DNA from: Boswellia sacra
Lineage: Eukaryota; Streptophyta; Magnoliopsida; Sapindales; Burseraceae
Assembly: GCA_013180625.2 (NCBI GenBank)
Contig: SNVD02001356.1
Location: forward strand, 62,001 to 126,000
DNA length: 64,000 nt
Direction of reading: 5' to 3'
Each line of letters starts with the position of its first letter. The first letter of the stretch is position 1. Under the pieces are notes generated by a model that ran no database searches, was not told the DNA's origin, and saw only the letters and a program-made list of their open reading frames with translations. This document shows positions 1-12,560 of the stretch, one piece after another. The position numbers and the translations under genes were made by a program.

Positions 1-192
1 ACTGACTGTTCGACGCCAGAAATTATCTTCCACAGGGTAGCTCCTGTATATGTTGTTTTAGAAAGACTGCAGATTGCAGTTCTCCAACGCCAACAAGATA
101 TTAACTTTGCCTCACCTAGAACGAATACAATGGTACAAGATTCGGCACAAGATAAAAATATCAATTCTCTAAAACTCTATCTTCCGAAGTAA
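1..192 (+). CDS. C-terminal end of an unrecognised protein (5'-partial)
   Basis: Frame 1 is open from the window edge for 63 codons and ends with TAA at 190-192. The predicted tail contains a charged, leucine-containing stretch (..VVLERLQIAVLQRQQDI..) followed by a polar segment ending ..LKLYLPK. Codon use is balanced, unlike the AT-rich DNA that follows, and AATAAA-like signals lie about 100 nt downstream (near 288-303), as expected for a 3' end. It could be the last exon of a gene lying to the left. I do not recognise the family; a chance open frame of this length is possible. Confidence 0.4.
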   Translation, partial: TDCSTPEIIFHRVAPVYVVLERLQIAVLQRQQDINFASPRTNTMVQDSAQDKNINSLKLYLPK

Positions 193-640
193 GTTACATT
201 TCCCTTAAAAGGACAAGACAGAAATATCTTTGCTTGTTTATGTCCTAAGAGGGAATTAGTTTAGTCACGCTTGAAATTGATATTTCAATAAAAATCATAA
301 TAAATCAACTCTTTTAACGTAGAACGTAATGCATGCTACTACTTGCATACAGTTTGGAGAACACAAGTATATGTTTCCATTTGGACAGTTGATCATTTGG
401 TATTACTGTGTCACTGACTCACTGTGTCCTCAGCATAAAAAGTGCTTGCTCTCGTGAGCCACAGAGGCACCAATATCGTAATCGCCAATGATAGAGGACA
501 TTGCGAGGGGAAGGAATGGGCCTGAAACCCACTCTTGGGTCTTTTCCAGCGGACTGAATTCAAACAAAGACAAACTCACGATTGGTTTTGAGTCCCTAGG
601 AGCCTTGAACTTGAAGACTATAAAGATAGTAACTGACTAC
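193..640. other. 3' flank / intergenic
   Basis: This stretch contains the polyadenylation-like signals after the partial gene and then unremarkable intergenic DNA. A 70-codon open frame starts at 488 and runs into the repeat region; it resembles no family I know and I do not call it a gene. Confidence 0.4.
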
Positions 641-1735
641 TCAATCTGGTTAGGGCCGGCTCAAGGGTTTTTGGGGTCCAAGGTGAAATTTATAAGTTGA
701 ACCTTTTATATTTAATTAAAATAATTATAAATTTAATTTTTAAAAAATATATTTTAACTAAAATTAATTTTTGTTATCTTTTGAGATGCAAAATTATTAA
801 TTAAATCTTTATATTCAAGTTTTTCTGCTATTTCTTTTTCGATAAACTATAAATTTATCAAGAGCTCCTTTTTGGATTCAATTAATTTTTATGATTTTCT
901 TTTTTTTTCTTAGGTTTTTCATATCTTGACTAATATTTTCTAGTAGCCACTTCTAAGATTTCTAAGACTAAATTATTAATTAACAACAAGCAAACACAAA
1001 ATGAATAATAACTACAAATAAATAAATAAAATAATAGCTATAAAAAATGAATAAATTAATTATATTGACAATAATCTAAAATTAATAAAAATATTAAAAT
1101 ATAAAACAAAAAGAAATTGGTTAGAAAGCTTAAGGAAGACTGGAAGAGCACGCTGCACATTTGGCTTAGTAATTGCATTCAACTTGGTTAGTAGCAATTT
1201 ATTAGATTTCTAAAACTAAATTACTAATTAACAACAAGCAAACACAAAATAAAAGATAAGTACAATAAATAAATAAATAAAATTATAAAAAATATGAACA
1301 AATTAATAATATGAATGATAATCTAAGATTAATAAAATATTAAAATATCAAACAATAAGTTATAGTAATTTGGAATGGCCGGTGGGCCTATTAATAAATT
1401 AAATAATAAAAATAAAAATTTTGTTATTTTTATGTTGACATTTATTTATATTAAAATTTTAAAATAAAATGAAATTATTAAAAAAATTTACATGGGGCCT
1501 CCCCCTCCAGATTCTGGGGCCTAGGAACTTTTAAAATAAATAAAATTATTTAAAATTTTTTTACATGGGGCCTTCCTCTTCAAATTCTGGGGCCTCGCTA
1601 ACTTTTAAAATAAATAAAATTTTTTAAAATTTTTTACATGAGGCCTTCCTCTCCAGATTCTAGGGCCTAGATAACTTTAATATAAATAAAATTATTAAAA
1701 AATTTTACATAGGGCCTCCCCAGGTTATCTTGTTA
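641..1735. repeat. AT-rich repeat complex, probably a degenerate DNA transposon
   Basis: A GGGCCGGCTCAAGGG motif near 652, of the kind found at ends of plant hAT-type elements, opens the region. A block at about 957-1120 (starting AGATTTCTAAGACTAAATTA) recurs imperfectly at about 1205-1360. From about 1480 to 1735 a ~70-75 bp unit containing ACATGGGGCCTTCC and TTCTGGGGCC repeats about three to four times. No transposase reading frame is visible. Assignment to hAT is inference from the terminal-like motif only. Confidence 0.45.
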
Positions 1736-3561
1736 ATGTAGCTCCTAACGGCTCTTGTTAAAAGTCACTCAAACCACTCAAAATTTTAATCATTGGTTTA
1801 TTAACCAGAGGGAATTTATCTCACTGAAACTCTCATTTCACAATCTCAACTTCACTTACAAAACAGGAAAAAAAAAAAAATCTGGGTTCCACTGGTATCA
1901 CTTCATAAACTTTAAAAAAACAATAAAAAAAAGGCAAATCAGAATTATATTCGGGACTAATTTAAAAGGTTTGGTTTAAATGTTCTGTCTTGTATCAATA
2001 CAGATTTAGCTATTTGGGTTGAGTACAGCTCTACCATAAATATAGAGTCTAGAACTAGAAGCACATATGAAATAGCCAATTATATTTGAACAGAATTTAT
2101 GATTACAAAATGCCATTCCTCCTTAAAGTTATCACTAACACGTAGAGCTATATATCTTTTGAAAACAATTTTTGTTTTCTTTTTAATTAACTTCCAAATA
2201 TCTATAAAAGCAAATAGTTGAGCAAATCACACATCAATCAACCGAATGAGATTAAGAAAAGGAAAACTAAATAATCGAGTAACTAGAAAGAAAAGATAGT
2301 CCTGATCCGATCCCATAACATTTACTCTCTCAAAAGCATTTCAGCCCCATAGAGAAATCCGATACGTTATATCAATCATGAGACAAAGATTTTTCTTCTG
2401 CAACGCAAGCAAATCAGCTGAACAGGTTTCATGAAAAGAAAGAATGAAAAAAGATAGACGAACCAAACGGAACGATATCTTGAATATTAATCTTTGTCTG
2501 TCCTCCTCCTTTGATTCTCTGAAGAAGGAGAAATCTGGGTGTATCTGTTCACTGACGCTCAGAAAGGGCAGATTTTGTCACTCTCTGGCAGTCCCACACA
2601 CCTTACTCGGCACACTTCATTTTTCTGAGCAATTAAGAGTGACCGCCATTAAAGTTCTAATTGCAAAAACAGGTCTTTACATAGTTTCCCTTCGTTTGAC
2701 ATAAATACCCTTATCTTTACATAGTTTCGCTTCGTTTGACATAAATACCCTTATCTCCCTGGTCTCTCCCTCGTTAATTTAATAAACTTCCAGAACTGCC
2801 CTTTGAATAGTATATAAAAAATTGAATATAAATTAAACCTGTCGTTGCTCCTTTTTTCACCGATAAAATTACATCAATTAGGAAAGTAAAACATGAATAT
2901 CTATAAACCAGGATATAAGATAATTTACCTTAAAATTAAATTCAATTGTCAAAATATAATATTTTCTTATTGTGGTTCTTAAAACCCCCTAAAGAATAAT
3001 GTAATTCCAAAAATTTGGTACTTGTGTAACTAGAAATAATTTCAGAGTTATTATTATATATATGGATAGTTAAAGTTGGAGTTAAATCACCGTTATATAG
3101 GCCTTTAATTTTGAAATTATATTATAATATAGGCATTTAATTTTTGGAACGATATTATAGCTACACAAATAATTTAGAAAATTATAAGAAAAATATTTTG
3201 ACAATTAAATTTAATTTAATTTAGAGTCAAATATTTCCAAATATAATTTTTATACAATTTTTTAACGTCACATAATTTCATTATTAATATAATTCACTAA
3301 ATATGAAAGTGCAGAACTATAATTTTTTTTTGAATTTTTATTCAAGGTTATTAAAGGATATAGGAATAAAAATTTTACATTTCCTAAATCAATACAATTA
3401 AATGATATAAAATTTTTTAGAACGTTATCCAAGTATTATATTTTAATGTTCTATAATTCTAAAAGTTCATCTAAAGCTTTAACATTTCCCATACCATAAA
3501 AATTTCAAACACAAATGAACACTGTTGTACGGAAAAAAATCTTTGCTATACTCGGTCGAGT
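1736..3561. other. Intergenic, no supported gene
   Basis: Mostly AT-rich. An 86-codon open frame at 2444-2704 (+) has low-complexity Ser/Leu/Lys composition and no recognisable motif. The only structured feature is the direct repeat at 2674-2753. Confidence 0.4.
2674..2753. repeat. 40-bp tandem duplication
   Basis: Two adjacent 40-bp copies start at 2674 and 2714. Each runs from TCTTTACATAGTTTC through ATAAATACCCTTA, with one visible difference (C/G in the middle). Confidence 0.85.
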
Positions 3562-3752
3562 GACATTACTTTTATAGACTATTCACTCATATGAACTTAC
3601 TCATACAAATTTATGTGACATTATTGTATGATTGCTATATCATTAACATTTATTAATGGAATTAAAATTTGAAATTCACTCATTCAATCAAATTATGACA
3701 TATCAATTTGTATAAGTAAGTTTATATAGATAGTTTGTAAAAATAGTACTGC
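3562..3752. mobile_element. MITE with ~50-bp inverted repeats
   Basis: The left arm (ACTCATACAAATTTATGTGACAT at its inner end) pairs with the right arm (ATGACATATCAATTTGTATA at its inner start) over roughly 50 bp with mismatches. The spacer is ~90 bp and there is no coding capacity. The superfamily cannot be told from this copy. Confidence 0.6.
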
Positions 3753-4975
3753 TCTACTTAATTTCTTTCCTTTTTTTTTTTAATAAGCTTTGCAACTAAT
3801 TGTCAGAATATATACATTATCACACAAGGTTAATGTCGTACTTAGACGATCTTATAAGAAAACTGAAACCACAATAATAGTAATAGTAGTAGTAATAAAA
3901 CTGTTACAAGGAAAATAAAAATTTTCTTCGCTATAAAATCAGACTATGCTATGTATATCTTTCCAAAAGAGTGTTCTTCGTATCTATTATTATAATTGAA
4001 TAATACTATTCTTATAAATTGCTATATAAACTAATTTGAGAAGTTTATGTCAAAAATTAATTATATTATTTAACGTTGATGATGTAACAATCATATTATA
4101 ATAATGTCACATGAATATATGCCTCAAATCACTATTTAAATCTAACTCAACTCATGATTAGAAAAAAAAAAATCTAATGTAGCTACATAAATTTAGGAGA
4201 TTAATATTTTTTGTACAATAATTTGGTAGCTTAATTCTTTCACAAAATTGTTGTTGGACTCCTCTCTTATAATCATAAAAAAGCTGCTATATGTGTATCA
4301 ATAATGAGTATGGGCGTGGTCAATTTGATGCTTAAATCAATGATAAAAATGGACTTATTGAGCAAATAACCACTAAAAATTACTGTAAAATACGTCTTAT
4401 CCTCGGCTTCCCCTTGATGGTGCTTATTTTATGAATTTATTAGCTTGAGCCTCTAAGTACTAGCAATAGTGCCATCAATTATCATTCCACTTGCTTTGTT
4501 AATGCTACTCAGGACCAGCAAGCGAAATTCAATAGAGGCTCGAATGGGTGAAGGCGGCTTTGTTCATGAATTAGTTATCAAATGGGGAAAAAGAAACACT
4601 TAGTTTTTTTTGCCTATTCAATTATTTCCAAAACTGAGTCTTGTTTCTTCTCTGGTGGAGCTTCTTCTCTTGATTCTTTTTGCAGCTTCTCTCATTGGAA
4701 TCCTAAAAAACATATACTTGGCTCATGATTAACACATAAGGAAGAAAGACACCAGATTTGTTGGACATCCTTTAGAGGTTGAGGTTGTAAACATCTGTAA
4801 TAAATATTAAAAGATGTCATAACTTTGATATAATTCTATATAAATTTAAGTTAAAACTTTCAATTAATTTAGAAGGTATTTAAGTATTAAAAAAAGTTAG
4901 AAGAGTATTTATTTTTAATCTTTATTGAGTGTTTGGGGTAGCTTTCTGAGTGCCAATAGCCCCACCCCACGTTTG
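3753..4975. other. AT-rich intergenic DNA
   Basis: No gene, RNA or clear transposon is seen. Short A/T runs and stop codons occur in all frames. Confidence 0.4.
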
Positions 4976-5202
4976 AATTGCCTTAAAATGATCTACCTAC
5001 TTTATTGCCCCTCTAAATTCTATACTAAAACAAAGCAATTGTTTGAGTTCATCCTACAAAACTATTTAGAAGGAAATGACTTCGTATGTAATTAATTCAA
5101 TGAATTTTCTAACTTAATAAAATTCCCAAGCATTTGCGCTGCAAAATAAATTTTATACTCGTGTGTCCACATACAATGGCAAATGAGGGATCTTTAATTT
5201 TG
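4976..5202. repeat. Copy 1 of a ~220-bp repeat shared with 43687-43908
   Basis: From AATTGCCTTAAAATGAT to GAGGGATCTTTAATTT this stretch aligns collinearly with 43687-43908 in the same orientation, with small indels. It lies about 12 kb beyond the 3' end of the first ankyrin-PGG copy; its partner lies about 15 kb beyond the 3' end of the second. That is consistent with a tandem segmental duplication, although a dispersed repeat is also possible. Confidence 0.7.
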
Positions 5203-5304
5203 ATATGTTAATTGTATGATAAATATTATTAGATAAAAAATAACTAATATTGGATGAGAAATTTAATCCTGCCCTCCAATGCACACAAATAATGATTTTA
5301 AATA

Positions 5305-5487
5305 TGGATAATGCTAGGCTCACAAACTTTATATACAAACTCATGCATATAAAATGATGTGTTATAAGGTGATTGAAATAGTAAATTAACTCATTTAATA
5401 AAGAGCAATGATATGCAAATAAATTAGTAATATCATATCAGTTATATTTATGAGTTTGTATACAAAATTTGTAAGAATAACACTACT
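5305..5487. mobile_element. MITE with ~40-bp inverted repeats
   Basis: The left end (GATAATGCTAGGCTCACAAAC) is the imperfect reverse complement of the right end (GTAAGAATAACACTAC). The shared inner part is ATACAAACTCAT / ATGAGTTTGTAT. It sits beside the duplicated 4976-5202 block and is absent from the equivalent place near 43.9 kb, so it probably inserted after the duplication. Confidence 0.6.
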
Positions 5488-7963
5488 CTTTAAACATATA
5501 TAGGGTTAATTTTTGTAATCTAATGAAAACTTTCTTCTACATAACTTATTTTTCACAAAAGCTTTATTGAATTGCCTGATAAATTTACATTTCACATATC
5601 AAAAGCAGAGATTAGTGTAGAGAGCAAAAAAAAAAAAAACTTAATTATTTATTAGTGTATTTAATAGTAAATTGTAATAAGAATATTTTAGTAATATATT
5701 GGAAAAAATTAAATAGATGTATAGAACAGAAGAACTGGGCTATTTGCATTGTAAAAATGATCTGAACACTCATCATTTAAAACTAGTAATTATTGTTAAT
5801 GTGTTTAATTGATAAATTTACTATTAAAAACAAATTACATATTTTATTAATCACCTTCAACCTATATCTATTAATATAAACCCTAATTTTTCTTAATCTC
5901 GTTGTCATTGAAATTAAACAAAAATCTATTATAATTTTAAATTATTATGAAGAAAAATGAATTAGTCTTTAAACCTTAACAAAAGCACAACTAAAATTAT
6001 CTATTTCATCCCTCTCCAAGGCAGGTTCGATGTAAAACCGACTAACCAAGAAATCCTCAAGAACAGGAAGCCGACCAAAAGACTATTTGACAATAAGTTG
6101 ATTCTTATAATATTGTCGAATTGAGGGAACTTGGCTTGGGCTTGTACCAGGCTTTGAAAGAAGGAGCTTTCCTGAGCAGTTTCTCTATCTTGAGTTGCAT
6201 GCCTAAGCCGCCCTCTTTTGATTTTTCCTCTTCAATTCCTTGTATTTTCTTTTTCGGTTACTTTGTTTTCTTTTCAAGTGCATTAAACATACATCTACTT
6301 TTTCTGAACCCCTGTCGAATTAATTTATCAAATATAACAAATCGAAATATACATGAAAGTGTAAGTTTAGGAGAATCAAGATCAAGCACTAATGAGAAAA
6401 CTTTGAAATGTTTCTATAAATTTAATTGTTAAAAATATCAATTAATTAAGAGGATATTTTGGTTTCAAAATAAATTTATAAATTAATAGTTTACTTTTTA
6501 AATTTTACGTGGTGTTCAAAGTATTTTTACGAGTGTAAATAGCCCTACCCAGAATGGGTGCAAATAGGCCCACCCGGAGTTCAATATACTTCAAAAGTGA
6601 AGCCTCAAATCATCCAATGCTAACTTCTGATCAATCCATCATCGGTACCTAAGGCATCAACCCAAGCATTTCTTATGATTGACTGATTTGTAATTATATA
6701 TCTCTTAGAGAGAACTCCTTTTCCAAGGCAATTTCCAGGAACCCATAGAAAGTAAAATGCATCACAAAGTAAAGGACTAATAAAGATGAAGTACGCTTCA
6801 GATACATTTTTCCAGTTCAACTTAATTTTGTTAAGTGATTATTATATGCAGTAACTATGGTAACTACACAAGCTTCAAAATGGCATATTATAAGCCCCAA
6901 ACGGAAGCCGTATGAAAAAGTTATGATATTTTGAAGCTAGGCTATGTAAAATATCAAATTTCAACATTATGTACTACATCATTTTAGTTATCAAATTGAT
7001 GGGTTATGTCATCCTTGATCCACTGTTATCTTGGAGTGGCCTTAGAGTGATAAATATTGTCCCTCAGATGAAAAACTTTTCCTACTTATGCATTATACTT
7101 GCATTTTCACCATCAATTTTCTTAGTAGAATCTTTGCCTGTTCCTCTAAGGTCAAGTAATTTGCATTCAGTTGATGCCTCTTAGGTTACCATCTCAAAGA
7201 TGAAGTAGATCTTTTAAAAGTCCTACTTAATCTTTTTAAGTTTTCCATGTACCTTTTAATACTATAGACAGACTTGTTACTTGTCAAGTGAGAAAATGGC
7301 ATTTGTATCTGCAATTTAAATATTTTCCTTCAAGGCTTCTAAACTTTGGTTTGTATTTTGCTTCGAATGTGCATTATAGATGAGAAGAACAGAGGTCGTA
7401 CACATGCACTTAAAAAGCTAATAGCGTATCCAAGAAAGAAATACATGATACTTCTTTGGAAAGACAATATGTACAGGATAATTAAATAAGTACTATTGAG
7501 TTTTGACTTAATTTTATGTGGAGAACGATTATGCATTTCCCATTAATTACACCCCTAAAGTTGTTTTCAAGTCATCTTTTTTACCCCTCAAATCATCAAG
7601 TTTAGAGTGTGATGGATAAAAAATGAACAACTTCAATGATGTGATTTATGAAAAATGCATAGTCATTCTTCACTTAAAATTAAGCCAAATTTTGAGGGTA
7701 TTTATTGATATTGTCCACATATATCTAATTTCATAAAAGATGATTGATTCCCTAAACTGAGATTTCATATTGCTTTTGAAATGAGGAGTTGAAGTATGAG
7801 AAGTGAGTAATGGATCATAAAAGGGGAGTGTGGGATATAAAGAAACCTAGTGGTCCTTATGGTGGTGAAGTTCTCTCGAATGAATGTTAGCATACGTCAA
7901 AGCACAAGATTAAAATATATTTCCTTTTATTTAACTTTTCTACTTGACATCCACAAAGGCGAT
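5488..7963. other. Intergenic DNA, no supported gene
   Basis: The largest open frame (6121-6432 +, 103 codons) starts without a convincing context, is hydrophobic only by composition and matches no family I recognise. Other open frames here are under 75 codons. I see no RNA gene. Confidence 0.4.
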
Positions 7964-9738
7964 TGAAAGGGAATAATTTTGACTCTAGGGCCCAAGCCCA
8001 AAAGCAACACAAGGCCTGTCCTATCATGGCTTGGAATATAATTTCATGGAGGCCCATTCGAATTTCTACCAACCCAGCCTTCATATTTCAGCCCACCAGT
8101 CCATCCATTTATTTTTATTTGTTAGGAAGAGACAAAAAAGTAGGCAAATCAGTGAGGAAGGACAAAAAATATGCTAGCATTTATGTGTGCAGAGGGCTTC
8201 ACGTCAAAGAGAGAGGTGGCTAGCAAATTCAAATTTCAAAAAGAAAGAGATGAAGAAACCATACGGGCACTGGACAAGGAAGAAAGGTAGATCTTTATAT
8301 AATAGGTAATAACAAGAATGGAAGTTGGGAATAGAGGAAGACAACTGACTACAAGCTAAACCAAAGGGGCCGAAAATGTCATGGAGGTCAAGAGGTAGTA
8401 TTCTCAAGAGAAGAAAGCCAAGAGGAAATAGATGCTATAAGAAGTAATCCAAGAATAGTGTGATGCCACAGGTGAGTAGGAGCTCAATGGGAACCTTGGG
8501 CATCAGAATAGAGGTGTTTTAGGATAAATAGGAAAAGTAATAGTCTATTATGGATAGAGAAAACTCTCCTAGAGCTCTCCCGATGATTTTCTTCTTCTTC
8601 TCCTTGTGTAATCTATTTGCTGATTACAGCTTTGTGCATGTTTGATTTACAGTCAATTATTCTCTGTTTATTTAACCCCTGCTTACTCATACAAAATTTA
8701 GGACCTAACTTTGGCGTCAGAGTACCTTTGCAGTACCCAATCCCACCAGTGAAAAAGGCAACCTAAAACTGTTACCATCAACTCCACCATTTTAGGCTCA
8801 CTATCACTAGCAAATTGTAAGTTCTGGAAATATGCAGTTATAAATAATATAATAGTAAACTGTAATGTAAATTGGCACAGGAGGATTTTACGTGGTTCGC
8901 TTATAAAACCTACATCTACGGATAACTTTAGAGCTGCAATTCACTAAATTCTTGTTTGTACAATCTTTAAGATCGTTTATAGTGCTGACTCACTCTCACA
9001 CACTTACCTAATCTTTGTAAAACAAAATCTTGCTAAGATCTTAAACTTCAGTGACACTGCTCACTCTCTATTGCAGATAACTTTATAACATATTGTTAAG
9101 TCAATCTTAACCACGACGTTTGACACTGAATTACATAAATACTTAACTCACAAGTTCTCTCAAGTGTATACTAACTCGGACAGACTTAACCAAAAATTCA
9201 TGCACGATTACAATCTCTCATACATGAATAAAATATCCATAAAATCAAATCAACGAAGCATTCCAATTTGCGTTGAAGCTCTCATTTTAATTCTTGGAAT
9301 GCCGTGACATCAACTCACCAAACCAACATATATGTGTTATGAAAACATAACGTTATATATATATTGGGATGCCTGATCGATATCTCCTCAAAATCTTGTA
9401 AAAATCCTAATCAAACTTTTATTAGGATAAAGATAAATAGAATAGGAAGTGATATAAGTAACTCTTAAAAGAATTAGGACACAAATAAATATTCTCCTAT
9501 TTTAACTAGGATATATTAAATAATTTCCTAATCTAAGAGGATATTTATTATGAATCAAATACTTCCTAAAATATACTTCTAGAAATAGTAAAATAAGAAA
9601 TAAAATAACATTATAATTTTATCACAAGTTGGTCAAAATTATCATGTGTATGGCACATGCAATTATGTCACACGTTGACACCAACACAAATGAAGTACTG
9701 TCCAGCTCAATATTAAGGTACAAATTTTTGCTCCTTTA
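7964..9738 (+). repeat. 5' LTR of the gypsy-type element (contains nested solo LTR)
   Basis: Starts TGAAAGGGAATAAT and aligns with the 3' LTR that starts TGAAAGAGAATAAT at 12899. Excluding the 876-bp nested insertion, it is about 900 bp against 856 bp for its partner. It ends just before AC+TGGCGTCGTC; the terminal CA is changed to TA. The many differences between the LTRs indicate an old insertion. Confidence 0.75.
8816..9686 (-). mobile_element. Solo LTR nested in the 5' LTR (family S1, copy 1)
   Basis: An 871-bp TG...CA segment is flanked by the 5-bp duplication CAAAT (8811-8815 and 9687-9691). The 3' LTR of the host element reads straight through the equivalent site (CAGCAAATGAAG near 13703), which proves an insertion. 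Read on the minus strand it starts TGTTGGTGTCAACGTG and contains GAACCACGTAAAATCC near its 3' end, a common U5 signature in plant copia LTRs. No internal region remains, so it is a recombination product. A second copy is at 38674-39513. Confidence 0.85.
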
Positions 9739-9740
9739 AC

Positions 9741-9758
9741 TGGCGTCGTCTATGGGAA
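9741..9758 (+). promoter_or_regulatory. Primer binding site of the gypsy-type element
   Basis: TGGCGTCGTCTATGGGAA lies two bases inside the 5' LTR. It resembles the TGGCGCCGTCTGTGGGAA site common in plant gypsy elements, with two apparent transitions. The matching tRNA was not determined. Confidence 0.6.
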
Positions 9759-10314
9759 AACTAGAAACAATAAAGCTGTGAAATATTTAGATAAAGAATG
9801 GTGGTGTCAACAAAAAAATAAGTCTAGACAGGGAGGTAACAATGCCTTTGAGCCCTTATTGGGAGCAACCAGGGATGATGGAGGTGTCTCCCATCCAAGA
9901 GAAACCAAACAAAGAGTGACCCAGCAATGACTGAGTTGATGAAACAGTTAGAGGAGGCTAGGAAAGAAAACCAAGAGCTTTGTTTGAAAATCTAAGGAAT
10001 AAAAAATGGTGGGGGAGAAAGGGGGGGAAGAGGCAATAGAAAGCATAACTGAACACAAAAAAACCCTTCATACCCTAAGCCAAGAGGAAAGAGAGAGATA
10101 GAGATGACCTTTAACAGAACCCTAACCTAAACTAAAAAGAAAAAACCTTCAAGACCCAAACCCAGAGATATTAGACATGGTACGTAATGGCAGAAGTAAA
10201 CCATGTGGTGGAGAAAAGAATCGAAAACCTAACCACAGCAAACTCCCTTAGATCAATAGCACTCACTACATAGAAAATAAGCCAAACACCTTTCTCTGAC
10301 CACATAACAGTGTT

Positions 10315-10740
10315 TTGAAATCAAAGAATTTCATCACGCCAACCCTAAAACTATTTAATGGGAGAGGGGACTCAAAAGAACATCTTTTCCATTATCGCTA
10401 GACAATGACCCTAAAGACCTGTGATGATGCTCTATTCTGTAAGGTTTTACCAGCAACTTTGAGTGGGTTGGCTCTTAGATGGTTTAAGTTGCTACCACCA
10501 AGGTCGATCACTAGCTTCAACGATCTAGCATAGGTATTTTTATTTCAATACCTCACAAACAGAAGGCAACTGAGGACCATCACAGATCTCTATTCCCTGA
10601 AACAAGTTGAAAAAGAGAAGTTGGGAGAGCTCATTGCCAGGTTCAACAATGAGCTTAGTCAAGTGAAAAAATATGACTCAAAGGCAGCAGTTGGTGCTTT
10701 CAAATATGCGGTGAGGACTAGAACCAAATTTCATTAGTGT
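10315..10740 (+). pseudogene. Decayed Ty3/gypsy gag (Retrotrans_gag-like)
   Basis: The frame encodes a chain recognisable as the plant gypsy gag core: ITPTLKLFNGRGDSKEHLFH, then TMTLKTCDDALFCKVLPATL, then GLALRWFKLLPPRSITSF and later ELIARFNNELSQVKKYD. In-frame stops interrupt it (after the HLFHYR segment, after SFNDLA and after TRTKFH). A charged coiled-coil-like lead-in (TELMKQLEEARKENQEL) is at about 9930-9990. Gag would assemble virus-like particles; this copy cannot encode a full product. Confidence 0.75.
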
Positions 10741-11734
10741 TTGATTCCAAATGGCATAAGAAAGATGGAGGAAATCATAACCAAGGTAAAAGGGTGGATT
10801 CGCTTGGAAGAGAAGGAAGTTGCCTAACGACATGAAACTGCCTTGGTAGTAAGAGAGGAACACAACATGGAATAGCTATTTGTGGAGGGAAAAGAGGGGA
10901 ACAGAAGTGGCAAGGGCTAGATACAAGGAGACCAAAACTCTCTCCAATACCATTGAGGGCTTCAATCATGAAGATTTGGCAGGAGAACAAGAATAGAGGC
11001 ATTTTCAAGAGACTCAAACCTTTGTCAGAAGGGTCCACCCAGGACAAGAGCGTATATTGCTCATTCCATGAAAACTACTGGCAATTGATAAGTGATTACA
11101 GAAACCTTAGAACCCAGATAGATATTAAGATCAGAAAAGGGATGTTGACTAGTTATATGGCAAAAGACCAAGGGAAAGTTGAGTAGGAGCAAGGACAAAC
11201 CTTACGACAATCTGTAACAGTGGCAGGACCAAGAACAGAGGAGCCTAAAGTAAGGCAAATAGTAGAAATTAATAGCGGAAGACATACATATACCATACAT
11301 GATAAATCAAGCTATGTGGCTTGGGCCTAACTAGATTGGATGGTAGTGACCAAAGCAAATGCAGATTGGGAAGGAACGTAACAGAGTAAGAAGGACTTGG
11401 GCAAAAGATCTTACCCATTAGTCACTTTGGACTGTAAGCAATTTCCTAAACTTTAGGAAACTTTTCAACTTAGGAAATACTATGTTTGATATGGGGATGC
11501 ATTTATTGTGCCTTAGGAGAGTCACATATGAAGCTTTTTGTATGACTATAATCTAAAAAATTATGTGTAGAACCTTTTATGTGCTCATGATTGCAGATCT
11601 ACATGGTTTAGATAGGCTCAAAGGGGATAAGGCGAATGAAATAGTGTTATTTGTGCAAAAAATTATGTTAAAATGTTTGTTGATTAATTATTTCTCTATT
11701 GTTGATTATATGCTTAAGTTAAAGGTTCTTGTCA

Positions 11735-12560
11735 GGTCCAATGCATTTGGGGATTATGAGTGCCCAAATCAAGAAGGCCCTATTAGGTCCAAGGCATTTG
11801 GGTTTTGACCATCCAAATCAAGGAGTCCTTATCAGGTCCAAGGTATATGGGGGTTCTAAGTGCCCAAATCAAGGGTTCCTTGTTGGGTCTAATGTATTGG
11901 GGGTCTTTAAGTGCCCAAATTAAGGGGCCCCTATCAAATCCAAGACATTTGGGGACTGAGTACCCAAATCAAAAGGGACCTTGGTCAGGTCCGAAGCATT
12001 TGGGAACATGGGGGATTAGGATACTGAGTGCCCAATTCAATGGGAATCTTGGTCAAGTCTAAAGCATTTGCGAATAAGAGAGATCAGAACATTGGGTGCC
12101 TAGTCAAGGGGAACCTTGACAGATCTAAAGCATTTAGGAAAAAAGAGAAACAAGATTACTAAATGCCTTACTAAATGCCTAAATTATAGGAATCCAAACA
12201 GACCAAATGATTTAAGAGCAAAATGGAATCAAACTAGTGAGTACCCAAATCAAAGAGGGACCTTATCATGTTCAAAGCATTTAGGAAAAAAAAAGGGATC
12301 AAAATATAGAGTGCCCAATTCAAGGGAGACCTTGATCAAGTCCAAAGCATTTGGGAACATGGAGATTAAATTATAGAATGCCTAATTCAAAGAGGACCTC
12401 TGATAGGTCTAAGTAGATACTAAATGTCCAATTTAAAGGGACCCTATATAGGTCCAAAGCATTTGGAAATAAGGGAGACATATTACATAAGTAGTTAAAT
12501 CAGAGGGGGAAACATTACGAAGTGCCCAAAGTTTAGGGTGCATCTTCGATAGGCCCTTAG
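11735..12560. repeat. Internal minisatellite, ~50-68 bp units
   Basis: About 14 imperfect units each contain AGGTCCAAGGCATTTGGG followed by GAGTGCCCAAATCAAGG. Early units (11.73-11.95 kb) are ~50 bp and later ones ~65 bp, expanded by inserted A/G-rich tracts. Short open frames here are artefacts of the unit. The array lies between gag and the 3' LTR, where pol would be in a complete element. Confidence 0.8.

Noticed and set aside
2444..2704. 86-codon plus-strand open frame
   Set aside because: No recognisable motif, and it runs into a 40-bp tandem repeat.
6121..6432. 103-codon plus-strand open frame
   Set aside because: Low-complexity hydrophobic composition, no domain, no promoter or splice context; AT-rich DNA yields such frames by chance.
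11563..12376. Run of overlapping plus-strand open frames with similar peptides (..GPRHLG..CPNQ..)
   Set aside because: They are translations of the minisatellite unit in different frames, not a repeat protein.
11735..12560. CRISPR-like or centromeric satellite array
   Set aside because: Units are contiguous, diverged and of changing length, without spacers, inside an LTR element of a plant genome.
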